Shown one piece after another: positions 1 through 8,201 of a stretch of 64,000 bases of DNA. A program made the translations under genes and the position numbers. How positions within the stretch are numbered: position 1 is the first letter of the stretch; each line of letters begins with the position of its first letter. The notes beneath the pieces were generated by a model. That model saw nothing but the letters and a program-made list of their open reading frames with translations, was not told the origin of the DNA and ran no database searches. This DNA comes from Achromobacter mucicolens (GTDB lineage: Bacteria > Pseudomonadota > Gammaproteobacteria > Burkholderiales > Burkholderiaceae_B), in contig NZ_CADIJP010000001.1 in NCBI RefSeq assembly GCF_902859725.1, forward strand, positions 348,188-412,187. The letters run 5' to 3'.

Positions 1-1366
1 CTTCGATCTGCGGGAAGTCGGGCCAGCCGAACCACGCGTTGTCGCCGTTGGCGGCCGCGGGGGCGGAGCGCACCGGGTCCATCACGTCGGTGGCGTACCA
101 GTTGGTGTTGTGGATGTTCCAGCCGCCTTCGGCCGGTGCGGCCTTCGAGGCGCGGCGCGTGGCCACGCTTTGCCAGTCCATCGCCGCCAGGTTGACGTTG
201 AAGCCCGCCTTGCGCAGCGCCGCGGCCATCACGACCGGTTGCGCCGACAGCGTGCCCACGTCGGTGGCGTGCATGACCAGGATGGGCGTGTTGTCGTAAC
301 CCGCTTCCTTGAGCAGCGCCTTGGCCTTCTCGATGTTGGACGGGACGATCATGTCCTTGCCGATATCGCTTTCCAGCGGCGTGCCGCAGCCCCACAGCGA
401 GGCGCAGGTCTTCCAGTACTTGGGATTGCCGACCAGCGCCTTCATCACGTCTTCCTGGCCGATCGCGTACATGGCGGCCTGGCGGATCTTCTTGTTGTTG
501 AAGGGCGGGTACTTGAAGTTGAAGCGGTACATCGTGAAGTAGCCGACCGGGCTGAGCGACTCTTCCTTCAGATCCGGATTGCCTTCAATCATCGGCAAGA
601 GGTCATACGGGAACTGCTCGACGAAATCGATCTCGCCGCCCAGCAGCGCGTTGGCGGTGGTCAGGGCGTCGGGCATCACGTCCCACTCGACCTTGTCGAC
701 GTGCACGACCTTGCCGCCAGCCAGGCCGCTGACGGGCTCTTTGCGCGGCACGTAGTCGGTGTTCTTGACGTAGACGGTCTTCACGCCCGGCTTGAACTCG
801 GCGACCTTGAACGGGCCAGAGCCCGTCATGTCGGTGATGGGCTTGCCGATGGCTTGTTCGGCGATGCGCTTGGGCATCATGAACGGCGCGGTGCCGGTGG
901 GCTTGGACAGGGCGCGCAGCGCCAGGTCCGTGGGTTCCTTCATGACGATGCGAAAGCTCTTGTCGTCGATGACTTCGATCTTGTCGGTGAACTTGAGCAG
1001 CGTGCGGCCCATGCCGTCGCCGGCGGCCCAGCGCTTGATCGACGCCACGCAATCCTCGGCGGTCACCGGCTGGCCGTCATGCCATTTCTGGCCGGGGCGC
1101 AGCGTCATGGTGTAGGTCTTGCCGTCGGGCGAGACTTCCCACTTCTCAAGCATCTGCGGCTGCACCTTGTTGTCGGCGTCGGTGGCCAGCAAGGTGTCGT
1201 AGATCATGTAGCCGTGCCACGTCGTGATGTAGGCGGTGGTGGCGTGCGGATCGGTCAGGCGCAGTGGCGAGTGCATCACCGACTTGATGACGGTCTCGGC
1301 GTAGGCTCCGTGAGCCATCGCGAGAGTGACGCCGGCCAGCGCGGCCGCTCGGACAAACTTGAGCAT
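1..1366 (-). CDS. ABC transporter substrate-binding protein, family 5 (peptide/nickel type), 3' end outside window
   Basis: This is a periplasmic solute-binding protein that would deliver oligopeptides or similar ligands to an ABC permease. About 455 residues are visible and the C-terminus lies beyond the left edge. The start is ATG with AAGGGGA about 8 bases upstream. Residues 1-23 form a signal peptide (basic start, hydrophobic core, cleavage after GAYA). Family hallmarks follow: a TYTMTLRPGQKWHDG segment near residue 85, then TGSGPFKV and the RFNFKYPPFNNKKIRQA region. The upstream M81 peptidase gene is 79 bases away on the same strand, so the two probably share a transcript. The ligand cannot be read from the sequence; a peptide or peptide-like compound is inferred from family and neighbour. 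Confidence 0.93.
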   Translation of the reverse strand, partial: MLKFVRAAALAGVTLAMAHGAYAETVIKSVMHSPLRLTDPHATTAYITTWHGYMIYDTLLATDADNKVQPQMLEKWEVSPDGKTYTMTLRPGQKWHDGQPVTAEDCVASIKRWAAGDGMGRTLLKFTDKIEVIDDKSFRIVMKEPTDLALRALSKPTGTAPFMMPKRIAEQAIGKPITDMTGSGPFKVAEFKPGVKTVYVKNTDYVPRKEPVSGLAGGKVVHVDKVEWDVMPDALTTANALLGGEIDFVEQFPYDLLPMIEGNPDLKEESLSPVGYFTMYRFNFKYPPFNNKKIRQAAMYAIGQEDVMKALVGNPKYWKTCASLWGCGTPLESDIGKDMIVPSNIEKAKALLKEAGYDNTPILVMHATDVGTLSAQPVVMAAALRKAGFNVNLAAMDWQSVATRRASKAAPAEGGWNIHNTNWYATDVMDPVRSAPAAANGDNAWFGWPDFPQIE

Positions 1367-1445
1367 GTATTTCCCCTTGAAGCGTTGTGAGCGGCGCATG
1401 GGCCGCTACGTCGTTGACGCGCCGCGGTGAAGCGGCGCGCGAGGG

Positions 1446-2960
1446 TCAGGCTGTCGCTGCAGACCGGCCGTCGAACACCGGCCCGCAAGGCGCCATTCTG
1501 ATGCCGGGACGCAACCGTGTCCATGATTGTTTTGCCGCATCCATCAGCATGGAACCGGGCGCCGCGCACACCAGGATCGTGTGCGCGATCGGGGTGAAAT
1601 CGGCGCGAAAGTGCGCCGAACTCTTGACCACCAGGATCGCGGCGCGCGTGGGTTCCACGCCAGCGAACCGGAACATCTCCTGGTCGGCCATCTGCACCTT
1701 GTTGGAGGCCAGGATGATGCGCACGCCGCCGATGCGCAGGCACGCGCTGGGGCCCAGATCCATGTGAAAGCCGCGATAGAACGCACCATGCGTATCGAAG
1801 CGTCCATCGGAAGTTTTCTCGACGATGAACTCGGTGTCCAGGGGTTCGTCGTGGGGAATACCCGAATGTCCACCCAGTGCAATCCGAAGGGTATTTCCAG
1901 CGCCGGCGCGGTGCGCGGCCAGCGCGGCGGCCGGGTCCACAATCAGACCAATCGCCGTATCGCGCGCATCGTGGCGGATGAGCGCGCGCAGCACGCCGGT
2001 GGTGTCGGAACTGCCGCCAGCGCCCGGGTTGTCCTGCGCATCGGCAATGACCACGGGCTTGGACGCATCGCGCGCCAGGCGCAACGCTTCCTGCACGGCT
2101 TCGTCCGGCGTGTAGAGCTTGCCGCCGAAGTCCTGTTCCGCATTCTCGACCGCGCGCGCCATCTCGTCGGCGGCGGCGTCGGCTTCGGCTTGCGTCATGC
2201 CGTAGGCCCAGACCGTGGGTGCGCATTCGGGAAAATCCGCGGCCGGAAACCCGGTCGCAAAGGAGATGCTGCTGGCCGCGCCACGCGCCTCCAGATCGCC
2301 GAGCAGCTGATACAGGCTGCGGGCCGGCTCGATGTCGGTGGACTGCCAGCACAGCGGAATCAGGAAGGGCAGGCTGCGCAGCGCAACGTAATGGCGCGGC
2401 ATGCCTCCCAGCCGCTGCGCCAGCAGGTTTGCGGCGCGCTGGCCGGTCTCGGCCATGTCGATATGGGGATAGGTGCGATAGCAGACCAGCGCATCGGCAT
2501 GGCGCACCATCGCGCGAGTCACGTTGGCGTGCAGGTCCAGGCTGGCGACGATGGGCACATTGGGGCCGACCAGTTCACGCACGCGCTTGAGCAGTTCGCC
2601 TTCGCCGTCGTCCAGATGCTCGGTGACCATCGCTCCGTGCAGATCCAGATACACGCCGTCCAGCGGCATCGCCTGCGACAGCCCTTGCAGAATCATCGCG
2701 CTGATGCGCTCGAACGCATCGCGGGTCACATGCCCGGAGGGACTGGCCGCGGCCCACGTCGTGGGTATCAACGCATGCTGCCCCATGGCCTCGATAAATC
2801 CCGCCACCGGAATATTGGCCCCCGCCACCGCCTCGAACATTGCGGGTCCGCTGACCAGCTTCGGCCATCCTCCACCCTTGTCCGCAAAATCCTCCCACGC
2901 CGCGCGCGACGGCGCGAACGTATTGGTCTCATGCTGAAAGCCGCCGATCCCGATGCGCAT
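1446..2960 (-). CDS. M81 family metallopeptidase, MlrC-like
   Basis: The 504-residue protein belongs to the family of MlrC, the last enzyme of microcystin breakdown, which acts as a zinc peptidase on small linear or odd peptides. Visible family signatures are the start MRIGIGGFQHETNTFAPS, the ASLDLHANVT segment that carries metal ligands, and ADAQDNPGAGGSSDTT near residue 300. The start has a strong purine ribosome site (AGGGGG). There is no signal peptide, so it acts in the cytoplasm. It sits just upstream of a peptide-binding protein gene, which suggests that an imported peptide or amide is cleaved here. Homologues are common in soil proteobacteria that never see microcystin, so the natural substrate is unknown. 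Confidence 0.9.
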   Translation of the reverse strand: MRIGIGGFQHETNTFAPSRAAWEDFADKGGGWPKLVSGPAMFEAVAGANIPVAGFIEAMGQHALIPTTWAAASPSGHVTRDAFERISAMILQGLSQAMPLDGVYLDLHGAMVTEHLDDGEGELLKRVRELVGPNVPIVASLDLHANVTRAMVRHADALVCYRTYPHIDMAETGQRAANLLAQRLGGMPRHYVALRSLPFLIPLCWQSTDIEPARSLYQLLGDLEARGAASSISFATGFPAADFPECAPTVWAYGMTQAEADAAADEMARAVENAEQDFGGKLYTPDEAVQEALRLARDASKPVVIADAQDNPGAGGSSDTTGVLRALIRHDARDTAIGLIVDPAAALAAHRAGAGNTLRIALGGHSGIPHDEPLDTEFIVEKTSDGRFDTHGAFYRGFHMDLGPSACLRIGGVRIILASNKVQMADQEMFRFAGVEPTRAAILVVKSSAHFRADFTPIAHTILVCAAPGSMLMDAAKQSWTRLRPGIRMAPCGPVFDGRSAATA

Positions 2961-3089
2961 CAGGTTTCCCCCTGTCGTACAGATATTCGGAAGGCGCGCC
3001 CCTTAAGTTCAAGGCAACAATGACGCGCCTCAATCAAGCATTGCTTCCCAAGCGGGGTCGCGCGGATCCGGGCTCTGCCGGTCCGCTGC

Positions 3090-3133
3090 GACGCCCCCTG
3101 GGGGGAGGCGCTACGCGCCTCGGGGGGGGCGTC
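3090..3133. terminator. GC-rich hairpin overlapping the mmsA stop codon
   Basis: GACGCCCCC at 3090-3098 pairs exactly with GGGGGCGTC at 3125-3133, and inside it AGGCGC (3106-3111) pairs with GCGCCT (3115-3120). The outer arm includes two bases of the mmsA TGA stop. There is no T-run. From memory, similar C/G-block inverted repeats lie behind many genes in Bordetella and Achromobacter; only one copy is in this window, so dispersal cannot be judged here. It could end or protect the mmsA message. Confidence 0.5.
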
Positions 3134-4625
3134 ACTTCGCTACAGGCATCGTGAATTCGGCGCCCTTGGCGATGCTGTCGGGCCAGCGCTGCATCACGCT
3201 CTTGTAGCGCGAGTAAAAGCGGATGCCTTCCTCGCCATACGCATGGTGGTCGCCGAACAGCGAACGCTTCCAGCCGCCAAACGAATGCCACGCCATGGGC
3301 ACGGGGATCGGCACGTTGATGCCCACCATCCCGACCTTGATCTGCCGCGCGAACGCGCGCGCTACGCCGCCGTCGGACGTGAAGCAGGCCACGCCGTTGC
3401 CGAACTCGTGCGCATTGATGAGGTCCACCGCGCTGGCGAAGTCCGGCACGCGCACGATGCACAGCACCGGCCCGAAAATCTCTTCGCGATAGATGTTCAT
3501 GGCGGGCTTGACGTTGTCGAACAGCGTGCCGCCCAGGAAAAATCCCTTTTCGTTGCCCGGCACCGTGAGGTCGCGGCCGTCCACCACCAGGTCGGCGCCG
3601 CAGGCGATGCCATCCTCGATGTAGCCCATCACCTTCTTGCGATGCTGCGCGGTGACCAGCGGACCCATCTCGGCGTCCGGTTGCATCCCGTCCTTGACCA
3701 CCAGCGCCTTGACGCGCGGCGTCAGGCGTTCGACCACCTTGTCGGCCACGTCGCCCACCGCCACGGCCACCGAAATGGCCATGCAGCGCTCGCCCGCGGA
3801 ACCATAGGCCGCGCCCATGAGTGCGTCGGTCACCTGATCCAGGTCCGCGTCGGGCATGACCACCAGGTGGTTCTTGGCGCCGCCCAAGGCCTGCACGCGC
3901 TTGCCGCGCTTGGTGCCTTCGGCGTAGATGTATTCGGCGATCGGCGTGGAGCCGACAAAGGACAGGGCTTCAACGTCGGGGTGCGCGATCAGGGCGTCGA
4001 CCGCCTGCTTGTCGCCGTGGACCACGTTGAAGACGCCGGGCGGCAGGCCCGCTTCGGTTAGCAGTTCGGCCAGGCGCACGGACGCGGACGGATCGCGCTC
4101 GGACGGCTTGAGCACGAAGGTGTTGCCGCAGGCGATGGCCACCGGGAACATCCAGCACGGCACCATCATCGGGAAGTTGAACGGCGTGACGCCGGCCACC
4201 ACGCCCAGCGCCTGGCGCATGCTCCAGTTGTCGATGCCGCCGCCGATCTGGTCGGAATACTGGCCCTTGAGCAGTTGCGGAATGCCGCAGGCGAACTCGA
4301 CGATCTCGATGCCGCGCATCACTTCGCCCTTGGCGTCCGAGAACACCTTGCCGTGTTCGCGGGTAATGAGTTCGGCCAGTTCATCCTGGTGCTGGTCCAG
4401 CAGCGCCTTGAAGTTGAAGAGGATGCGGGCGCGCTTGAGCGCCGGGGTTTCCGACCAGGCGGGAAAGGCGGCCTTGGCGGCGGCCACGGCCATCGCCACG
4501 TCGTCGTTCGATGCCAGCGGGATGGACGAGGAGATCTCGCCGGTGGCCGGGTTGAAGCCGTCGGCGTAGCGGCTGCTGCCGCCGTCGTAGGGCTGGCCGT
4601 TGATGAAATGCGGAATCTTCTTCAT
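3132..4625 (-). CDS. mmsA: CoA-acylating methylmalonate-semialdehyde dehydrogenase
   Basis: The 497-residue enzyme oxidises malonate semialdehyde or methylmalonate semialdehyde with NAD and CoA, giving acetyl-CoA or propionyl-CoA plus CO2. It is cytoplasmic. The catalytic cysteine is in GERCMA (Cys281) and the MmsA-type GAKNH stands where ordinary aldehyde dehydrogenases have GGKSP-like sequence. [11 protein letters not shown] near residue 146 is the conserved nucleotide-binding strand. Length matches the family. It lies 106 bases behind the aminotransferase gene on the same strand; together they turn beta-alanine (or another omega-amino acid) into acetyl-CoA. Valine catabolism would also use this enzyme, but no other valine gene is nearby. 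Confidence 0.96.
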   Translation of the reverse strand: MKKIPHFINGQPYDGGSSRYADGFNPATGEISSSIPLASNDDVAMAVAAAKAAFPAWSETPALKRARILFNFKALLDQHQDELAELITREHGKVFSDAKGEVMRGIEIVEFACGIPQLLKGQYSDQIGGGIDNWSMRQALGVVAGVTPFNFPMMVPCWMFPVAIACGNTFVLKPSERDPSASVRLAELLTEAGLPPGVFNVVHGDKQAVDALIAHPDVEALSFVGSTPIAEYIYAEGTKRGKRVQALGGAKNHLVVMPDADLDQVTDALMGAAYGSAGERCMAISVAVAVGDVADKVVERLTPRVKALVVKDGMQPDAEMGPLVTAQHRKKVMGYIEDGIACGADLVVDGRDLTVPGNEKGFFLGGTLFDNVKPAMNIYREEIFGPVLCIVRVPDFASAVDLINAHEFGNGVACFTSDGGVARAFARQIKVGMVGINVPIPVPMAWHSFGGWKRSLFGDHHAYGEEGIRFYSRYKSVMQRWPDSIAKGAEFTMPVAK

Positions 4626-4731
4626 GGGTGCAAGGCTCGATGCGGGAATACGTCAGAAAATGCAGCGGGGCGGCCGGCGGCCGCCCGTGTGCGGATGGCA
4701 CGCCGCCGCGGGCGCGCGACAGGATGGGAAC

Positions 4732-6057
4732 TCAGGCAACCTCTTTCAGGATCTTGCCGATCTGCTCGAAGATCTGGCCGATCTGGGCCTCGTCGATGAT
4801 CAGCGGGGGAGAGACGGCGATGATGTCGCCGGTGTAGCGCACCATCAGGCCGCTGTCGAAGCAGCGCTGGAAGACTTCGGCGGCGCGTGCGCCCGGGGCG
4901 CCCGCGCGCGGCGCCAGTTCGATGCCGGACACCAGGCCCAGGTTGCGCACGTCGATGACGTTGGGCGCGCCCTTCAGGCTGTGCGCGGCTTCCTGGAATG
5001 CGCCCGACAGCTTGCGGGCACGGCCGAACAGGTCTTCGCGGCGGTAGATGTCCAGCGTGGCCAGGATGGCGGCGGCCGCCAGCGGGTGCGCCGAATACGT
5101 GTAGCCGTGGAAGAACTCGATGCCGCCCGCCGGGCCGTTGACGATGGCGTCGTGTACCTCGCGTTTGACGGCGACCGCGCCGGCCGGCACGGCCGCGTTG
5201 CTGACGCCCTTGGCCATGGCGATGATGTCGGGCGTCACGCCGAAGAATTCGGATGCTGTGGCGGCGCCCAGGCGGCCGTAGGCGGTGATGACCTCATCGA
5301 AAATCAGCAGGATGCCATGCTTGGCGGTAATTTCGCGCAGCTTTTCCAGATAGCCCTTGGGCGGAATCAGCACGCCCGTGGAGCCGGCCATCGGCTCGAC
5401 GATCACGGCGGCGATGGTCGAGGCGTCGTGCAGGGCGATGATGCGCTCAAGTTCTTCGGCCAGGTGCGCACCCCACGCGGGTTGGCCCTTCGAGTAGGCG
5501 TTCTGCTCAAGATTATGGGTGTGGGGCAGGTGGTCCACGGCGGGAAGCAGCGCACCGGAGAACGTCTTGCGGTTGGCCGAGATGCCGCCCACCGAGATGC
5601 CGCCAAAGCCCACGCCGTGATAGCCGCGTTCACGGCCGATGAGGCGCGTGCGCTGGCCTTCGCCGCGCGCGCGGTGATAGGCCAGGGCGATCTTGAGCGT
5701 GGTGTCGACGGATTCGGAGCCGGAGTTGGTGAAGAACACGCGGTCCAGGCCCTGCGGCATCAGGCCTGCGACCGCGGTGGCAGCCTCGAAGGCGAGCGGG
5801 TGGCCCAGCTGGAAGCCCGGCGCGTAGTCCATGACGCCGGCCTGGCGGGCGATGGCCTCGACGATTTCCTCGCGGCCGTGCCCGGCATTGACGCACCACA
5901 GTCCGGCCGTGCCGTCCAGGATCTGGCGGCCGTCGGTGGACGTGTAATACATGCCTTTGGCCTTTGCCAGCATGCGCGGCTGGGCCTTGAACTGCTTGTT
6001 GGCAGTGAAGGGCATCCAGAGATGGGACAGGTCGGGCAACTGGGCGGGGGCGTTCAT
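4732..6057 (-). CDS. Class III omega-aminotransferase, probable beta-alanine:pyruvate transaminase
   Basis: A cytoplasmic PLP enzyme of 441 residues that moves an omega-amino group to pyruvate, forming alanine and malonate semialdehyde from beta-alanine. The PLP lysine is K283 in AMAKGVSNA, the cofactor aspartate D254 in LIFDEVITAYGR, and GSES near residue 115 holds the phosphate. An ATG at 6057 with GGAG eight bases upstream fits the family N-terminus (LSHLWMPFTANKQFK); the frame stays open 83 codons further upstream into the divergent operator, which is not credible coding. The pairing with mmsA and a divergent MocR regulator favours beta-alanine; taurine, hypotaurine or another omega-amine remains possible. 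Confidence 0.92.
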   Translation of the reverse strand: MNAPAQLPDLSHLWMPFTANKQFKAQPRMLAKAKGMYYTSTDGRQILDGTAGLWCVNAGHGREEIVEAIARQAGVMDYAPGFQLGHPLAFEAATAVAGLMPQGLDRVFFTNSGSESVDTTLKIALAYHRARGEGQRTRLIGRERGYHGVGFGGISVGGISANRKTFSGALLPAVDHLPHTHNLEQNAYSKGQPAWGAHLAEELERIIALHDASTIAAVIVEPMAGSTGVLIPPKGYLEKLREITAKHGILLIFDEVITAYGRLGAATASEFFGVTPDIIAMAKGVSNAAVPAGAVAVKREVHDAIVNGPAGGIEFFHGYTYSAHPLAAAAILATLDIYRREDLFGRARKLSGAFQEAAHSLKGAPNVIDVRNLGLVSGIELAPRAGAPGARAAEVFQRCFDSGLMVRYTGDIIAVSPPLIIDEAQIGQIFEQIGKILKEVA

Positions 6058-6175
6058 GGTGACTCCAGAAGAGGGACAACCGTGGCCGCCGCAACACGCG
6101 CGCGGCCAGCGGGATTCGGACGATTCTGGAACGTCCCGCCGGGAATGAAAATATACGATCCGCGCATTTGCCGCT

Positions 6176-6210
6176 AACTGTATAGTTGTCGGCACCACAA
6201 CTGTACAGTT
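6176..6210. promoter_or_regulatory. Paired MocR operator between the aminotransferase and its regulator
   Basis: AACTGTATAGTTGT (6176-6189) and ACAACTGTACAGTT (6197-6210) form an inverted repeat with one mismatch across a 7-base spacer. The left arm contains TATAGT (6181-6186), a plausible -10 for the regulator, and touches the -35 position of a minus-strand promoter whose -10 would be TATATT (6150-6155). That geometry fits a MocR protein that activates the catabolic operon and represses itself. Confidence 0.8.
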
Positions 6211-6215
6211 TGCTT

Positions 6216-7634
6216 GTGATCGACTTCCAACCCGTCCGCGGCCGCGGGGCCGCGCCCACCCTCGTCGAACAGCTGGTCGCGGCGATCCTGCGCGCCGTGG
6301 AGGCACAGACCCTGCGTCCGGGTATGTCCCTACCCTCGGTCCGGGAGTTCGCGCGCCAGTACGGCGTCAGCACCTTCACCGTGGCCAGCGCCTACAGCCG
6401 GCTGGTGTCGCAGGGCTGGCTGGCCGCGCGGCCCGGCGCGGGCTACCGGGTGGCATCGCCCGACGCGCCCACGCGCCGCGCCGAACCGCTCTCCTGGGAG
6501 CCGCCGCGCCTGAACGCGGGGTGGCTGCTGTCGGACATCTTTGCCGACCACTCCATCCCCATCAAATCGGGGTGCGGGTGGCTGCCCGGCGAATGGCTGA
6601 ACGAAGAAGGCCTGCACGTGGCGCTGCGCCACATGGGGCGCGTGCCCGCGATGCGGATCGCCAATTACGGGCATCCCTATGGCTACGCGCCGCTGCGCGA
6701 GACCATCGCGGCCAGCCTGAGCGCGCAGGGCATGGAAGTCGAGGCGTCGCAGGTGCTGCTGACGCAGGGCGTGACCCATGGGCTGGACACGGTGATCCGC
6801 ACGCTACTGCGGCCGGGCGACACGGTGATTGTCGAGCAGCCGGCCTACGCCAATCTCTTGCAGATGCTGCGCCTGGCCGGCCTGCGCGTCATCGCGGTTC
6901 CCAGGACGGCCGACGGCCTGGACTGCGACGCCCTTGAGCAGGTGGCGGCCCAGCACCGGCCGCGCGCGCTCTTCATCAACACCGCGCTGCAAAATCCGTC
7001 GGGCGCCAGCATCACCATGGCCAATGCGTTCCGCATCCTGCAAGCGGCCGAGCGGCACGGGCTGTGGGTGGTGGAAGACGACATCTCGCGCGAGCTGGCG
7101 CCGGGTGTCACGCCCATGCTGGCGGCGCTGGATGGCGCGCGCCGGGTCGTCTACCTGGGCGGCTACTCAAAGGTCATCAGTCCGTCCGTGCGTGTGGGCT
7201 ATGTGGTGGCGCACCGCGATCTGGTGCGCGACATCGCCCGCACCAAGATGGCGGTGGGCCTGACCACACCCGAGATCATGGAGCGCATCGTGCACCAGGT
7301 CATCCGGGAGGGCCGCTACCGCGCGCATATTGCGCGTACCCGCGAGCGGCTGGCCGAGGCGCATACGGAAGTGGCCGAGCAGATGCGTCAGCACGGCTTT
7401 GAAATCCATGGCAGGCCGCAGGGCGGCCTGTTCCTGTGGGCGAAGGTGGCGGGGCAGTGGCGCGAACGCGGCGCCAATGGCCTGGCGGAGCTGGCGCTCA
7501 AGGACGGCATCTGGCTGGCGCCCGGCTCCTACTTCGAAGCGGACGAGGCCGACACGGCGTGGGTGCGCTTTAACGTGGCGTACTCGGCGGCGCCCGCGCT
7601 GTGGCGCTTCATGCGCAATGCGGGCGCGGCCTAG
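6216..7634 (+). CDS. MocR-type transcriptional regulator (GntR winged helix fused to aminotransferase fold)
   Basis: About 472 residues. The N-terminal winged helix (VEQLVAAILRAVEAQTLRPG, then LPSVREFARQYGVS) is followed by a class I aminotransferase-like sensor domain with a PLP lysine in GGYSKVISPSVRVGY. Such proteins sense an amino compound through PLP chemistry and control a divergent catabolic operon; here the mmsA/aminotransferase pair. Start choice: GTG at 6216 is used because an upstream TTG (6186) lies inside the operator and upstream of the probable transcript start; a TTG at 6210 is also possible. No good ribosome site is visible, so the message may be nearly leaderless. Effector likely beta-alanine or a relative (inference). 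Confidence 0.88.
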   Translation: MIDFQPVRGRGAAPTLVEQLVAAILRAVEAQTLRPGMSLPSVREFARQYGVSTFTVASAYSRLVSQGWLAARPGAGYRVASPDAPTRRAEPLSWEPPRLNAGWLLSDIFADHSIPIKSGCGWLPGEWLNEEGLHVALRHMGRVPAMRIANYGHPYGYAPLRETIAASLSAQGMEVEASQVLLTQGVTHGLDTVIRTLLRPGDTVIVEQPAYANLLQMLRLAGLRVIAVPRTADGLDCDALEQVAAQHRPRALFINTALQNPSGASITMANAFRILQAAERHGLWVVEDDISRELAPGVTPMLAALDGARRVVYLGGYSKVISPSVRVGYVVAHRDLVRDIARTKMAVGLTTPEIMERIVHQVIREGRYRAHIARTRERLAEAHTEVAEQMRQHGFEIHGRPQGGLFLWAKVAGQWRERGANGLAELALKDGIWLAPGSYFEADEADTAWVRFNVAYSAAPALWRFMRNAGAA

Positions 7635-7644
7635 GGGGGAGTCG

Positions 7645-8130
7645 TCAGGCGCGTTCGTACGTGACGAAGTCGTAGTCGTAGCCGTTTTCGGCGGGCTGCG
7701 GTTCGCGCGCCGTTTCCTTCCATTGGAACGAGGGCAGCAGCGGAAAGAACGCATCGCCCTCGACGTCGGCATGGACTTCGGTGGCCAGAACGCGCCGGGC
7801 CAGCGGCAGGGCCTGCGCGTAGATCTGCGCGCCGCCGATCACGAAGGCTTCGTCGATGTCGCCGCACGCGGCCACCGCCGCCTCAAGGGTGGGCGCAAGG
7901 ATGGCGCCGGCGGCGCTGAAATCGGGATTGCGGCTGATGACGATGTTGCTGCGGCCGGGCAGGGGACGGCCCAGCGAATCCCACGTCTTACGGCCCATGA
8001 TGATCGGATGGCCCAGCGTGCTGCGCTTGAAATGCGCCAGGTCGCCCGGCAGTTTCCAGGGCAGGGCGTTGTCGCGGCCGATGGCGCGGTTGGTGGAATA
8101 GGCGACGATCAGGGTAAGGCTGGCGGGCAT
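7645..8130 (-). CDS. folA: Dihydrofolate reductase
   Basis: The 161-residue cytoplasmic enzyme reduces dihydrofolate with NADPH to restore tetrahydrofolate used up by thymidylate synthase. Conserved pieces are TLIVAYSTNRAIGRDNALPW with the proton-relay region, GRKTWDSLGRPLPGR (NADPH site) and FVIGGAQIYAQAL. Length matches E. coli FolA. It converges with the MocR gene (10 bases between stops). thyA lies 2.5 kb upstream on the same strand with a c-di-GMP protein between them. Confidence 0.97.
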   Translation of the reverse strand: MPASLTLIVAYSTNRAIGRDNALPWKLPGDLAHFKRSTLGHPIIMGRKTWDSLGRPLPGRSNIVISRNPDFSAAGAILAPTLEAAVAACGDIDEAFVIGGAQIYAQALPLARRVLATEVHADVEGDAFFPLLPSFQWKETAREPQPAENGYDYDFVTYERA

Positions 8131-8201
8131 GCGTGCTGTGAACGGGTAAGGATTGAGCCGGAAGAATGCCGTAAGCGTAGCAAATTGCGGCGCCCGCCCT
8201 G

